From an uncultured Cellulomonas sp. (lineage in GTDB: Bacteria; Actinomycetota; Actinomycetes; Actinomycetales; Cellulomonadaceae): a stretch of 64,000 nucleotides of DNA. The position numbers and the translations under genes were made by a program. The notes under the pieces were generated by a model. The model saw nothing but the letters and a program-made list of their open reading frames with translations, had not been told where the DNA came from and ran no database searches. The stretch spans positions 1 through 64,000 of the forward strand of contig NZ_CANLTL010000015.1 in assembly GCF_947494015.1 (NCBI RefSeq), given 5' to 3'. The first letter of the stretch is position 1. Every line of letters starts with the position of its first letter. Below, piece by piece: positions 52,514 to 59,842 of this stretch.

Positions 52514-53734
52514 TCAGGCCGCGGTGATGTACCCGTTGGGGTTGAGCACGTACTTCTGCGCCGCACCGGCGTCGAACTCGGCGTAGCCCCGCGGGGCGTC
52601 CTCGAGCGGGATGGGCCTGGCGTTGACGTTCTTCGCGATGCTGGTCCGGTCGTGCAGGATCGCCATCATCAGCTCGCGGTTGTACCGCATCACCGGGCAC
52701 TGACCGGTGGTGAAGGACAACGACTTCGCCCAGCCGGTCCCCAGGCTCAGCGAGAGGGCGCCCTTCTGGGCCGCCTCGTCGATGCCGCCCGGGTCGCCGG
52801 TCACGTACAGCCCCGGGATGCCCAGCGCGCCTCCGGCGGCCGTGATGTCCATGAGCGAGTTCAGGACGGTCGCGGGCGCCTCGTGCGAGGCGTCCTTGCC
52901 GTGACCGCGGGCCTCGAACCCGACGGCGTCGACCCCGCAGTCGACCTCGGGCACCCCGAGGATCTGCTCGATCTGCTCGGCCGGCCCGCCCTGGGTGAGG
53001 TCCACGGTCTCGCAGCCGAAGCTGCGGGCCTGGGCGAGGCGATCGGCGTTCATGTCCCCGACGATCACCACGGCCGCGCCCAGCAGCAGCGCCCCCGTCG
53101 CCGCGGCCAGCCCGACCGGTCCGGCGCCGGCGATGTAGACGGTGGAGCCGACGCCGACCCCGGCGGTGACCGCGCCGTGGAAGCCGGTGGGGAAGATGTC
53201 CGAGAGCATCGCCAGGTCCAGGATCTTCTCCAGGGCCTGGTCGCGGTCCGGGAACCGCAGCAGGTTCCAGTCGGCGTACGGCACCAGGACGTACTCGGCC
53301 TGGCCGCCCACCCAGCCGCCCATGTCCACGTAGCCGTAGGCACTGCCCGGACGGTCGGGGTTGACGTTGAGGCAGATGCCGGTCTTGCGTTCCTTGCAGT
53401 TGCGACACCGTCCGCAGGCGATGTTGAACGGCACCGAGACGATGTCGCCGACCTTGATCACCTCGACGTCCGACCCGACCTCCACGACCTCGCCGGTGAT
53501 CTCGTGGCCGAGCACGAGGTTGGGCGGTGCGGTGGTCCGCCCGCGGACCATGTGCTGGTCCGACCCGCAGATGTTGGTCGCGACGGTGCGCAGGATCGCC
53601 CCGTGGTTGACCTTGCGGCCCACGTTCGCCGGGTTGACCCCCGGGCCGTCCTTGAGCTCGAAGGTGGGGTAGTCGATGTCGATGACCTCCACGACTCCCG
53701 GGGCCTTGTACGCCACAGCCTTGTTCCCTGACAC
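52514..53734 (-). CDS. fdhA: Glutathione-independent formaldehyde dehydrogenase-like zinc dehydrogenase
   Basis: The 406-aa protein resembles the NAD-dependent PFDH/FdhA type of zinc dehydrogenase. Cys56 (TNICGSDQHMV) and GHEITGEV (His77, Glu78) are the catalytic zinc ligands; C107, C110, C113 and C121 (ACGRCRNCKERKTGIC) bind structural zinc. GAGPVGLAAA is the nucleotide-binding loop and the N-terminal NKAVAYKAPGVVEV is typical of the group. GTG 53734 follows GGGAG. It detoxifies formaldehyde by dismutation or oxidation; other aldehydes or alcohols are possible. It is convergent with the aldolase/dihydroxyacetone kinase operon. Confidence 0.87.
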   Translation of the reverse strand: MSGNKAVAYKAPGVVEVIDIDYPTFELKDGPGVNPANVGRKVNHGAILRTVATNICGSDQHMVRGRTTAPPNLVLGHEITGEVVEVGSDVEVIKVGDIVSVPFNIACGRCRNCKERKTGICLNVNPDRPGSAYGYVDMGGWVGGQAEYVLVPYADWNLLRFPDRDQALEKILDLAMLSDIFPTGFHGAVTAGVGVGSTVYIAGAGPVGLAAATGALLLGAAVVIVGDMNADRLAQARSFGCETVDLTQGGPAEQIEQILGVPEVDCGVDAVGFEARGHGKDASHEAPATVLNSLMDITAAGGALGIPGLYVTGDPGGIDEAAQKGALSLSLGTGWAKSLSFTTGQCPVMRYNRELMMAILHDRTSIAKNVNARPIPLEDAPRGYAEFDAGAAQKYVLNPNGYITAA

Positions 53735-53788
53735 GTCGATCTCCCTTGATCAACGGGCCGCCCGAGGCGGGGCGACCTCGTGCTTGTC

Positions 53789-53794
53789 ACTGTA
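53789..53794 (-). promoter_or_regulatory. Possible -10 box of the fdhA-like gene
   Basis: TACAGT lies on the minus strand ~55 bp before the GTG at 53734. It would place the transcription start near 53782 and the palindrome at 53829-53843 near position -54, a normal site for an activator. No clear -35 is present. Confidence 0.35.
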
Positions 53795-53828
53795 GGGACG
53801 GGCGCGGCGGGGGGACATGGACCCCGCC

Positions 53829-53843
53829 TGGGGAATCTCCCCA
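53829..53843. promoter_or_regulatory. GGGGA/TCCCC palindrome upstream of fdhA
   Basis: TGGGGA-ATC-TCCCCA is a perfect 6-3-6 inverted repeat centred ~102 bp from the fdhA start and 98 bp from the divergent winged-helix gene. It resembles the palindrome before the aldolase operon (49002-49019), so both units may be controlled by one protein. Confidence 0.45.
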
Positions 53844-53897
53844 CTCCCGCCCCCGGTTCAGCCGGCCGACGGCGGTGGCCCCGCCCGGGCCGGCACC

Positions 53898-53919
53898 CTT
53901 GACAGACATTCTTGTCAAG
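53898..53919. promoter_or_regulatory. Palindromic operator candidate of the winged-helix gene
   Basis: CTTGACA-N8-TGTCAAG is a perfect 7-8-7 inverted repeat, 15 bp before the ATG at 53934. Its left arm contains TTGACA, so binding could block a promoter here. Autoregulation by the encoded winged-helix protein is the simplest explanation. Confidence 0.5.
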
Positions 53920-53933
53920 AGGACGGTGGCGTC

Positions 53934-54512
53934 ATGCGGGACGTCGAGGTGATCGAGAGCGCGCCGGCGGCGGCCGCCGCGCTGGACCCGGTCCGCTCGC
54001 GGCTGCTCGGGGAGCTCGCGGTCCCCGCCTCCGCGGCCGGGCTGGCCGAGCGGGTCGGCATCGGGCGCCAGAAGGTCAACTACCACCTGCGGGCGCTCGA
54101 GTCGCACGGCCTGGTGACGCTGTCCGAGGAGCGGCGCCACGGCGGCATCACCGAGCGCGTGCTGCAGGCGTCCGCGGCGTCGTACGTCGTGTCGCCGGCC
54201 GCGGTCACCGCGTCCGCGGCGGAGCCGGAGGCCAACGACGACCGCATGTCCGCGGGCTACCTCGTCGCGCTGGCCGGGCGACTGGTGCGCGAGGTCGGCA
54301 CCCTGGCGCGCCGGGCCGGCGCGTCCGGCACGCGCCTGCCGACGCTGACGATCGACACCCGGATCGGCTTCCGCTCGGCCGCCGACCGCGCCGCCTTCGC
54401 CGACGACCTCACCGCCGCGGTGCTGGACCTGGCCGCCCGCTACCACCACGACGACGGCCGGCCGCACCGGCTCGTCGTCGCGGCCCACCCCCTTCCCGAG
54501 GAGAGCGCATGA
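53934..54512 (+). CDS. Winged-helix (ArsR-type) transcription regulator
   Basis: The 192-aa protein has an N-terminal winged helix: LDPVRSRLLGELAVPASAAG, then RQKVNYHLRALESHGLVTLS and a wing with arginines. The C-terminal half (~95-185) is helical and probably dimerises or binds a ligand. ATG 53934 is 15 bp after a perfect palindrome. The stop overlaps the next gene (ATGA), so it is in an operon with an SRPBCC protein, a common pair in actinobacteria. No metal-binding cysteine pair is visible. Confidence 0.83.
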   Translation: MRDVEVIESAPAAAAALDPVRSRLLGELAVPASAAGLAERVGIGRQKVNYHLRALESHGLVTLSEERRHGGITERVLQASAASYVVSPAAVTASAAEPEANDDRMSAGYLVALAGRLVREVGTLARRAGASGTRLPTLTIDTRIGFRSAADRAAFADDLTAAVLDLAARYHHDDGRPHRLVVAAHPLPEESA

Positions 54513-55300
54513 GCACGGCACCGGACGTCCCGTACCGCCTGGAGTTCAGCGTCGAGGTGCCGGGCACCCCGGACCAGGTCTGGCAGGCCATCGCCACCGC
54601 CCGGGGCATGAGCGCCTGGTTCGCACCGACCGAGATGGAGGAGCGCGAGGGCGGGTCCCTGCACTTCACCATGGGCCCGGACATGGGCTCGGACGGCCGG
54701 GTCACCGGCTGGGACCCACCGCGCCGCCTCGTCTACGAGGAGGACTGGGCCGCCCTCATGGGCAAGGACCCGGACACGCTCAGCCCGCTGACGTCGGAGT
54801 TCGTCGTGGAGGCCCGGTCCGGCGGCACCTGCGTCGTGCACGTCACGAGCAGCGGCTTCGGCACCGGCGCCGACTGGGAGTCGGAGTTCTGGGACGACCT
54901 GGGCCCGGGGTGGATGCCGTTCTTCGACCACCTGCGGCTGTACCTGGCGCACTTCCCCGGCCAGCGCGCCACCCACCTGGAGGCCACCGCCTCCCACCCC
55001 GCCGAGGCGCAGCCGCTCTGGGCCACCCTGCGCGGCGCGCTCGCGCTGGGGGAGGAGGGCGCGACGGTCGACGTGCGCGGCTCCACCGGCACCGTGGAGC
55101 GGGTCGGCGAGCACCAGGCGTTGGTCCGGCTCACGGCGCCGGTCCCCGGGATGCTCAGCGTCTTCACGTTCGACGAGGGCGACGGCGCAGCGACGGCGGG
55201 CGTGCGGGCGTACCTGTTCTCGGACGACGCGCCCGACTACGTGCGGCGCGAGAGGCCGGCCTGGCAGGCGTGGCTGAGCTCGCTGCCCGTCCCGGCCTGA
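54509..55300 (+). CDS. SRPBCC/AHSA1-domain protein
   Basis: The 263-aa protein has the START-like opening FSVEVPGTPDQVWQAIATAR with GMSAWFAPTEM, then LVYEEDWAALM and TSEFVVEARSGGTCVVHVTS, as in AHSA1 (Aha1-type) domains. The C-terminal ~100 residues are a second, weaker beta-rich part. Such proteins bind hydrophobic ligands or assist Hsp90-like partners. Here it is coupled to the winged-helix regulator, so it may sense or bind the same compound. Exact role unknown. Confidence 0.83.
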   Translation: MSTAPDVPYRLEFSVEVPGTPDQVWQAIATARGMSAWFAPTEMEEREGGSLHFTMGPDMGSDGRVTGWDPPRRLVYEEDWAALMGKDPDTLSPLTSEFVVEARSGGTCVVHVTSSGFGTGADWESEFWDDLGPGWMPFFDHLRLYLAHFPGQRATHLEATASHPAEAQPLWATLRGALALGEEGATVDVRGSTGTVERVGEHQALVRLTAPVPGMLSVFTFDEGDGAATAGVRAYLFSDDAPDYVRRERPAWQAWLSSLPVPA

Positions 55301-55322
55301 TGCTGCACCCCTGGAGGCTCTC

Positions 55323-55889
55323 GTGGGCACGCTGATCTACGCCGCCAACACCTCGCTCGACGGCTACCTCGAGGACGAGAGCGGCTCGTTCGACTGGTCC
55401 GTCCCCGACGACGAGGTGCACGCGTTCTGGAACGACCACGAGCGGGGCATCGGCACGTCCCTGTACGGCCGCCGCATGTACGAGACGATGCGCGTCTGGG
55501 AGGACGACGACTGGCTCACGGGTGAGCCGGCGGTCGTCCGCGAGTACGCAGGGATCTGGCGTGACACCGACAAGGTCGTCTACTCCTCGACGCTCGAGAC
55601 CGTCTCGACGGCGCGGACACGGATCGAGCGGCAGTTCGACCCCGAGGCCGTCCGGCGGCTCAAGCAGACCTCCGCTGCGGACCTGAGCATCGGCGGCGCG
55701 ACCATCGGGGCGGAGGCGTTCCTGCACGGGCTGGTCGACGAGTGCGTGCTGCTGCTGTGCCCCGTCGTGGTGGGCGGCGGCACGCCGGCGCTGCCCCGGG
55801 GCGTCCGGCTCGACCTGGAGCTGCTCGACCACCGGCGCTTCCGCAACGGCGTGATCTACGTCCGCCACGCGGTCCGGAGCGGCGCCTGA
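55323..55889 (+). CDS. Dihydrofolate reductase/RibD C-terminal-like reductase
   Basis: The 188-aa protein carries YAANTSLDGYLEDESGSFDW at the start, RRMYETMRVWEDDDW, the loop SIGGATIGAEAFLHGLVDEC and CPVVVGGGTPALP, which define the RibD C-terminal/DHFR-like family. It probably binds NADPH; the substrate is unknown. GTG 55323 follows GGAGG at 6 nt. It lies 22 bp after the SRPBCC gene and could be in the same operon. Confidence 0.85.
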   Translation: MGTLIYAANTSLDGYLEDESGSFDWSVPDDEVHAFWNDHERGIGTSLYGRRMYETMRVWEDDDWLTGEPAVVREYAGIWRDTDKVVYSSTLETVSTARTRIERQFDPEAVRRLKQTSAADLSIGGATIGAEAFLHGLVDECVLLLCPVVVGGGTPALPRGVRLDLELLDHRRFRNGVIYVRHAVRSGA

Positions 55890-55928
55890 CCCGGCCGTGG
55901 CGTCGTCCGCGGTCGCCGCCGGTCGGGC

Positions 55929-57143
55929 TCACCGGACGGGTCCGGGCGGTCGGAGCAGCGCCCGCGCCTCCTCGTCGGCCTCCTCGTCCCAGCTCTCCAC
56001 CGTCTGCACGATCCAGAACGCGACGAACAGCACCATCAGCACGGTCTCGACGGCGAAGGTCGTCGACGGCCACAGGCTCAGCCCGCCGAGCGCGCTGCCG
56101 GTGAGCAGCACGAGCGCGACCAGGATCGTCGCCACCATCAGGCCCCCGATCGCCCGGTAGGCCTGGCCGTACCGCCGTGGGGCCAGCAGCGGCACGTTGC
56201 GGCGCCGCGGCGCGAGCCGGCCGTTGAGGAACGCCACCACCGCGATGAGCCCGAAGAACACCACCGCGGCGACGTAGTGCGCCCGGGCGAGGAAGCTGAC
56301 CGGTCCGAGCCAGAACCACAGCGTCGTGCCGAACCACAGGGCCACGGCGGCCAGCAGGCCGACCGACGTCGCGACGTCGCGGTCGTGCCGGGTCGCCCAC
56401 CAGGCGAACCCGAGGCCGGCCGCGCCGAGCACCAGCAGGGCGCTCACGTTGCTCTGCACCGCCGGCACCAGGTCCGCCGGGACGCACCGCTCGACCGCGC
56501 GACCGCAGACGTCGGCGCCCAGGTCCAGGGACGCCGGGACCAGCGCCACCACGGGCACCACCATGCCGGCGAGGTCCAGCAGCACGTCCTCCCACCCGCG
56601 GCGTCCCTTGATCGCGACGAGCGCGAGCCCGATCGCGACGAGCGAGCCGACCAGGATGCTGCGGGCGGGGGAGTAGTAGTACGCGCTGATCGAGTCCAGC
56701 GTCCGGCCGCCGCTCCGCGCGATCTCCAGCACGAGCGACGTCGTCAGCAGGAGGGCCAGAGCGACGACCGACACCCGCAGGTACCGGTAGGACACCCGGG
56801 TGGTGTCGTCCGCGGCCAGCGCGGCCGCGGACGCGTCGCCACCGGGAGCCCTGTCAGCCCGCACGCTGCCCATGTCACCCCTTCGGTCGTCGGTACCGTA
56901 CGTCGGTCGTCCACCGCCCGCAGCGGCGCCGTCGGCAGCCGCCTCGTCGCCGTCAGCGCCCGGCGGCCGGTCGCCCGCCCGCACGACCTCACGGACGTGG
57001 ATCCACTCCGAGAGCGGGGTCCCGCCCGGACCCGGCTCGGACCAGACGTCGGCGGACAGCTCGGCCGCGCGCTTCGGAGTCGACGGCGAGGAGGGACCAC
57101 CGGCGACGAGGTCGCCGGTCCCGGGGGGGGGGGCATCGGTCAC
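55929..57143 (-). CDS. Multi-pass membrane protein of unknown function (up to 404 aa)
   Basis: Residues ~115-385 hold about seven hydrophobic helices (VVALALLLTTSLVLEIA, ALLVLGAAGLGFAWWA and others), ending in an acidic helix. The first 90 residues are acidic, glycine/alanine-rich and without structure. Two starts are possible: GTG 57143, next to an 11-G tract and without a ribosome site, or ATG 56873 behind AAGGGG, which would drop the first 90 residues. Third-position GC suggests the long form is translated. No domain is recognised. It lies downstream of the SHOCT protein and the NarL/NarX-type pair. Confidence 0.7.
   Translation of the reverse strand: MTDAPPPGTGDLVAGGPSSPSTPKRAAELSADVWSEPGPGGTPLSEWIHVREVVRAGDRPPGADGDEAAADGAAAGGGRPTYGTDDRRGDMGSVRADRAPGGDASAAALAADDTTRVSYRYLRVSVVALALLLTTSLVLEIARSGGRTLDSISAYYYSPARSILVGSLVAIGLALVAIKGRRGWEDVLLDLAGMVVPVVALVPASLDLGADVCGRAVERCVPADLVPAVQSNVSALLVLGAAGLGFAWWATRHDRDVATSVGLLAAVALWFGTTLWFWLGPVSFLARAHYVAAVVFFGLIAVVAFLNGRLAPRRRNVPLLAPRRYGQAYRAIGGLMVATILVALVLLTGSALGGLSLWPSTTFAVETVLMVLFVAFWIVQTVESWDEEADEEARALLRPPGPVR
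57123..57133. repeat. Homopolymer of 11 G (11 C on the coding strand) at a start codon
   Basis: The tract follows codons 1-3 of the GTG frame of the membrane protein. An ATG in another frame overlaps the first bases, so gain or loss of a base would switch which start is in frame with the body. It is either a slippage switch or an assembly-sensitive spot. Confidence 0.6.
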
Positions 57144-57206
57144 GGCCGGTGGCGCGTCGGGTCCGCCGTGGCGGACCCACGTCTGCGCCGTCTGGCCCGC
57201 CGACCG

Positions 57207-57542
57207 TCAGGTCGGTCGGTCCTCGGTGGCCAGCAGCACCTCCAGCCGCGTGCGGTACTCCGCCTCGTCGATCTCGCCGCGGGCGAACCGCTCGGACAGG
57301 ACCGCGCGTGCCGAGCCGGTCCGCCCCGACCCGGCGCCCGCGGCGCCCGCTCCCCACGGTGCGCGACGCCACCGGCGCGCGACCACGACGACCACCGTCG
57401 CGACGAGCAGGAACCACAGGATCGGGAACACCACCCACCACCCGGGGCCCCCGCCGTCCCACCGGCCGTCCCACGGGCCGCCCGGGTGGGCGCCCAGGGC
57501 CACCACGGGCCCGAGCACCGACACCGCTGTCATCGTGGACAT
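57207..57542 (-). CDS. SHOCT-domain membrane protein (111 aa)
   Basis: The ATG at 57542 follows GGAGG at 7 nt; a longer frame upstream has no such site. Residues ~30-55 form one membrane helix (WWVVFPILWFLLVATVVVVV), and the C-terminus has the SHOCT pattern (VLSERFARGEIDEAEYRTRL). Such proteins often lie next to two-component systems; here one ends 93 bp upstream. The role is unknown. Confidence 0.8.
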   Translation of the reverse strand: MSTMTAVSVLGPVVALGAHPGGPWDGRWDGGGPGWWVVFPILWFLLVATVVVVVARRWRRAPWGAGAAGAGSGRTGSARAVLSERFARGEIDEAEYRTRLEVLLATEDRPT

Positions 57543-57635
57543 CGTCCACCTCCCTCGTCGTGGCCGACCCTCGGCCACGGCGTCCACGCTCCTCGCGGCC
57601 GAGCGCGCCGTCGTCCACCACGGGGAGGCGGCCGG

Positions 57636-58325
57636 CTACTGCGACGGGTGCACGCCGTCCTCCTCCGACCATCCCGCCCGGACCAGTCCGGACTCGTACG
57701 CGGCGACGACCACCTGCGCCCGGTCCCGGGCACCGAGCTTGGCCATGGCCCGGGACACGTGCGTCTTGACGGTGAGCGGGGAGAGGAACAGCCCGCGGGC
57801 GATCTCCTCGTTCGACAGGCCGCGCCCCACCCAGGCGACCACCTCCCGCTCGCGGGCGGTGAGGTCCGCGAGGCCGGCCACCGGCCCGGCTGGCCGCGTC
57901 GCGTGGGCGACGCGGGCGAGCAGGCGCCGGGTGACCGACGGCGAGAGCAGCGCGTCCCCGGCGTGCACCACCCGCACCGCACGGATGAGCTCGGCGGGTT
58001 CGGTGTCCTTGACCAGGAACCCGCTCGCGCCGGCGGCGATCGCCTCGGCGACGTACTCGTCCAGCTCGAACGTCGTGACCACCACGATCCTGACGCCGGC
58101 GGCCCGCGGGTCCGCGACGATGCGGCGGGTCGCGGCCAGCCCGTCCTCGCCGGGCATGCGGATGTCCATCAGCACGACGTCGGGCAGCAGGTCGAGCGCC
58201 AGCCGGACGGCGTCGCCCCCGTCGCCCGCCTCGCCGACCACGGTGACGTCCGGCTCGGCGTCGAGCAGGGCCCGGAAGCCGGCGCGCACCAGACCCTGGT
58301 CGTCGGCGAGCAGGACGCGGATCAC
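57636..58325 (-). CDS. NarL-type response regulator
   Basis: The 229-aa protein has a receiver domain (Asp8, Asp9; phosphorylation site Asp54 in VVLMDIRMPGEDG; Lys in FLVKDTEPAEL) and a C-terminal LuxR-type helix-turn-helix (LTAREREVVAWVGRGLSNEE, LSPLTVKTHVSRAM). The start GTG 58325 overlaps the stop of the kinase gene (GTGA). It is the regulator partner of the upstream histidine kinase. Target genes are unknown. Confidence 0.9.
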   Translation of the reverse strand: MIRVLLADDQGLVRAGFRALLDAEPDVTVVGEAGDGGDAVRLALDLLPDVVLMDIRMPGEDGLAATRRIVADPRAAGVRIVVVTTFELDEYVAEAIAAGASGFLVKDTEPAELIRAVRVVHAGDALLSPSVTRRLLARVAHATRPAGPVAGLADLTAREREVVAWVGRGLSNEEIARGLFLSPLTVKTHVSRAMAKLGARDRAQVVVAAYESGLVRAGWSEEDGVHPSQ

Positions 58326-59701
58326 CGGGTGCTCCGGCCGTCGGGCGGCGGCCCGGTGGAGGTCGACGGCGCGGGCGGTCCCCCTGGCGCCCCCGGCGCG
58401 ACCGGACGCAGCGGCAGGACGGCGCTCACCACGAACCACTCGCCCCCGGGGCCGACGTCGAACCGGCCACCGAGCGACTCGACGCGCTCACGCATGCCGG
58501 TGATCCCGTGCCCCGGGACCGCCCCCGCGGGACGGTCGGTCCCGCGGGGGCTGCGCACCGTGACCCGCAGGTCGCCGGTATCGATCGTCACGGTCACGTC
58601 CGCCTCCGGCCGGGACGCGTGCCGGCGCACGTTCGTCAGCGACTCCTGGACGATCCGGTACGCGGCGGCGCCCACCGGTCGCGGGACGGTCGGCCCCGTG
58701 GCCGTCCGGGCGGCACCCGCTGCGTCGCTCGCGTCGTCCGACCGGGGGTACCCCGCGCCGGCCCCCTCGTCGGTCCCGTGCAGCGCTGCCACGCCGTGCG
58801 CGGTGACCGCGACGCCGGACGCCCGGACGTCGTCGAGCAGCCGGGGCAGGTCCGTGAGGTCGGGAGCGGGTGCGCGCGGCACGTCACCGTCCCGGCGCAG
58901 GGCGCCGATCACGCCACGCACCTCGTCCAGCGCGACCTTGCTCGTGTCCTTGACCGCCTGCAGCGAGGCGCGAGCCTGCCCGGGGTCGCTGTCGAGCAGG
59001 TGCAGGCCGACCCCCGCCTGGACGTGGATCGCGGACAGCGAGTGGGCCAGCACGTCGTGCAGGTCACGGGCGATGCCGAGGCGTTCCGTCGCCACGAGCG
59101 ACTCGAGCTGCGCCGCCTGCGCCGCCCGCGCCGTGACCTGCCGCTCGCGCCTCACCCGCAGCCCCTCGCCCGCGAGGAGCAGCACCGCGAGCCACGGGAC
59201 GACGAACAGCAGCGGGGTCGCCCCCAGCGCGTCACGCACGGCGAGCGCCGCGACCAGCGCCGCCGCCAGCCCGGCGGCCGTCGCCCAGGCGAGCACGCGC
59301 CGTCCGGTGGCGGCCGCGAGCACGACGGCGACCACCACCGGCAGGAATACCGGCCCGAACGGGTAGCCGGCCAGCAGGTAGCCGGCCAGGGCGGCGACGG
59401 CTGCCGCAGCGCCGAGCCCGCCGGCGCGTCCAGGGCGGCGGACCAGCAGGAGCGCCGCCACCGGTACCAGGGCCAGGAGCAGTCCACCGGCGTCCAGCGG
59501 CCGGGGCACGGGCGGGAGGAGGTCGAACCGCGGCGTCCCGTCGCGCCAGGGCGCCCCCCGCCAGGCCGCGCCGCGAGCCGCACCGTGGTCGGCACCCCAG
59601 GTCCCGACCAGCACGACGACCGCCAGCACGGCCAGGCCCGCACGGAAGCGGGCCGACGCGCGCTCGGGCGCCGTGGGTACCCGGGGTGCGGCGGACGTCA
59701 T
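58322..59701 (-). CDS. NarX/DesK-type sensor histidine kinase
   Basis: The 459-aa protein has about five membrane helices (residues ~20-180) and a HisKA_3 dimerisation box LGIARDLHDVLAHSLSAIHV with phospho-His215. The ATPase part has YRIVQESLTNVRRHA as the N-box and GHGITGMRERVESLGGRFDV. The C-terminus is proline-rich. It overlaps the response regulator gene by 4 bp. The sensed signal is not evident; no extracellular sensor domain of note is seen. Confidence 0.88.
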   Translation of the reverse strand: MTSAAPRVPTAPERASARFRAGLAVLAVVVLVGTWGADHGAARGAAWRGAPWRDGTPRFDLLPPVPRPLDAGGLLLALVPVAALLLVRRPGRAGGLGAAAAVAALAGYLLAGYPFGPVFLPVVVAVVLAAATGRRVLAWATAAGLAAALVAALAVRDALGATPLLFVVPWLAVLLLAGEGLRVRRERQVTARAAQAAQLESLVATERLGIARDLHDVLAHSLSAIHVQAGVGLHLLDSDPGQARASLQAVKDTSKVALDEVRGVIGALRRDGDVPRAPAPDLTDLPRLLDDVRASGVAVTAHGVAALHGTDEGAGAGYPRSDDASDAAGAARTATGPTVPRPVGAAAYRIVQESLTNVRRHASRPEADVTVTIDTGDLRVTVRSPRGTDRPAGAVPGHGITGMRERVESLGGRFDVGPGGEWFVVSAVLPLRPVAPGAPGGPPAPSTSTGPPPDGRSTR

Positions 59702-59829
59702 CCGCCCACGCTAGAGCGGCGCGGGCCGGGCGTCGTCGGCCCCCGGGAGCAGGTGCGGTACTGCGCGCGGAGCAGGTGCCCCGCGACGCGACGGCGGGCG
59801 GCCCGCCTGCCCGCAGGTCGGCAGCCGCC

Positions 59830-59835
59830 TAGCAT
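59830..59835 (+). promoter_or_regulatory. -10 box of a leaderless transcript for the GH3 lipoprotein
   Basis: TAGCAT lies 7 nt upstream of the GTG at 59843, and no ribosome binding site is present. It is the clearest of three such boxes in the window. Confidence 0.5.
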
Positions 59836-59842
59836 CGTCCGG

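Noticed and set aside
55890-55928. Terminator between convergent reductase and membrane protein genes
   Set aside because: No stem longer than a few base pairs was found in the 39-bp gap.
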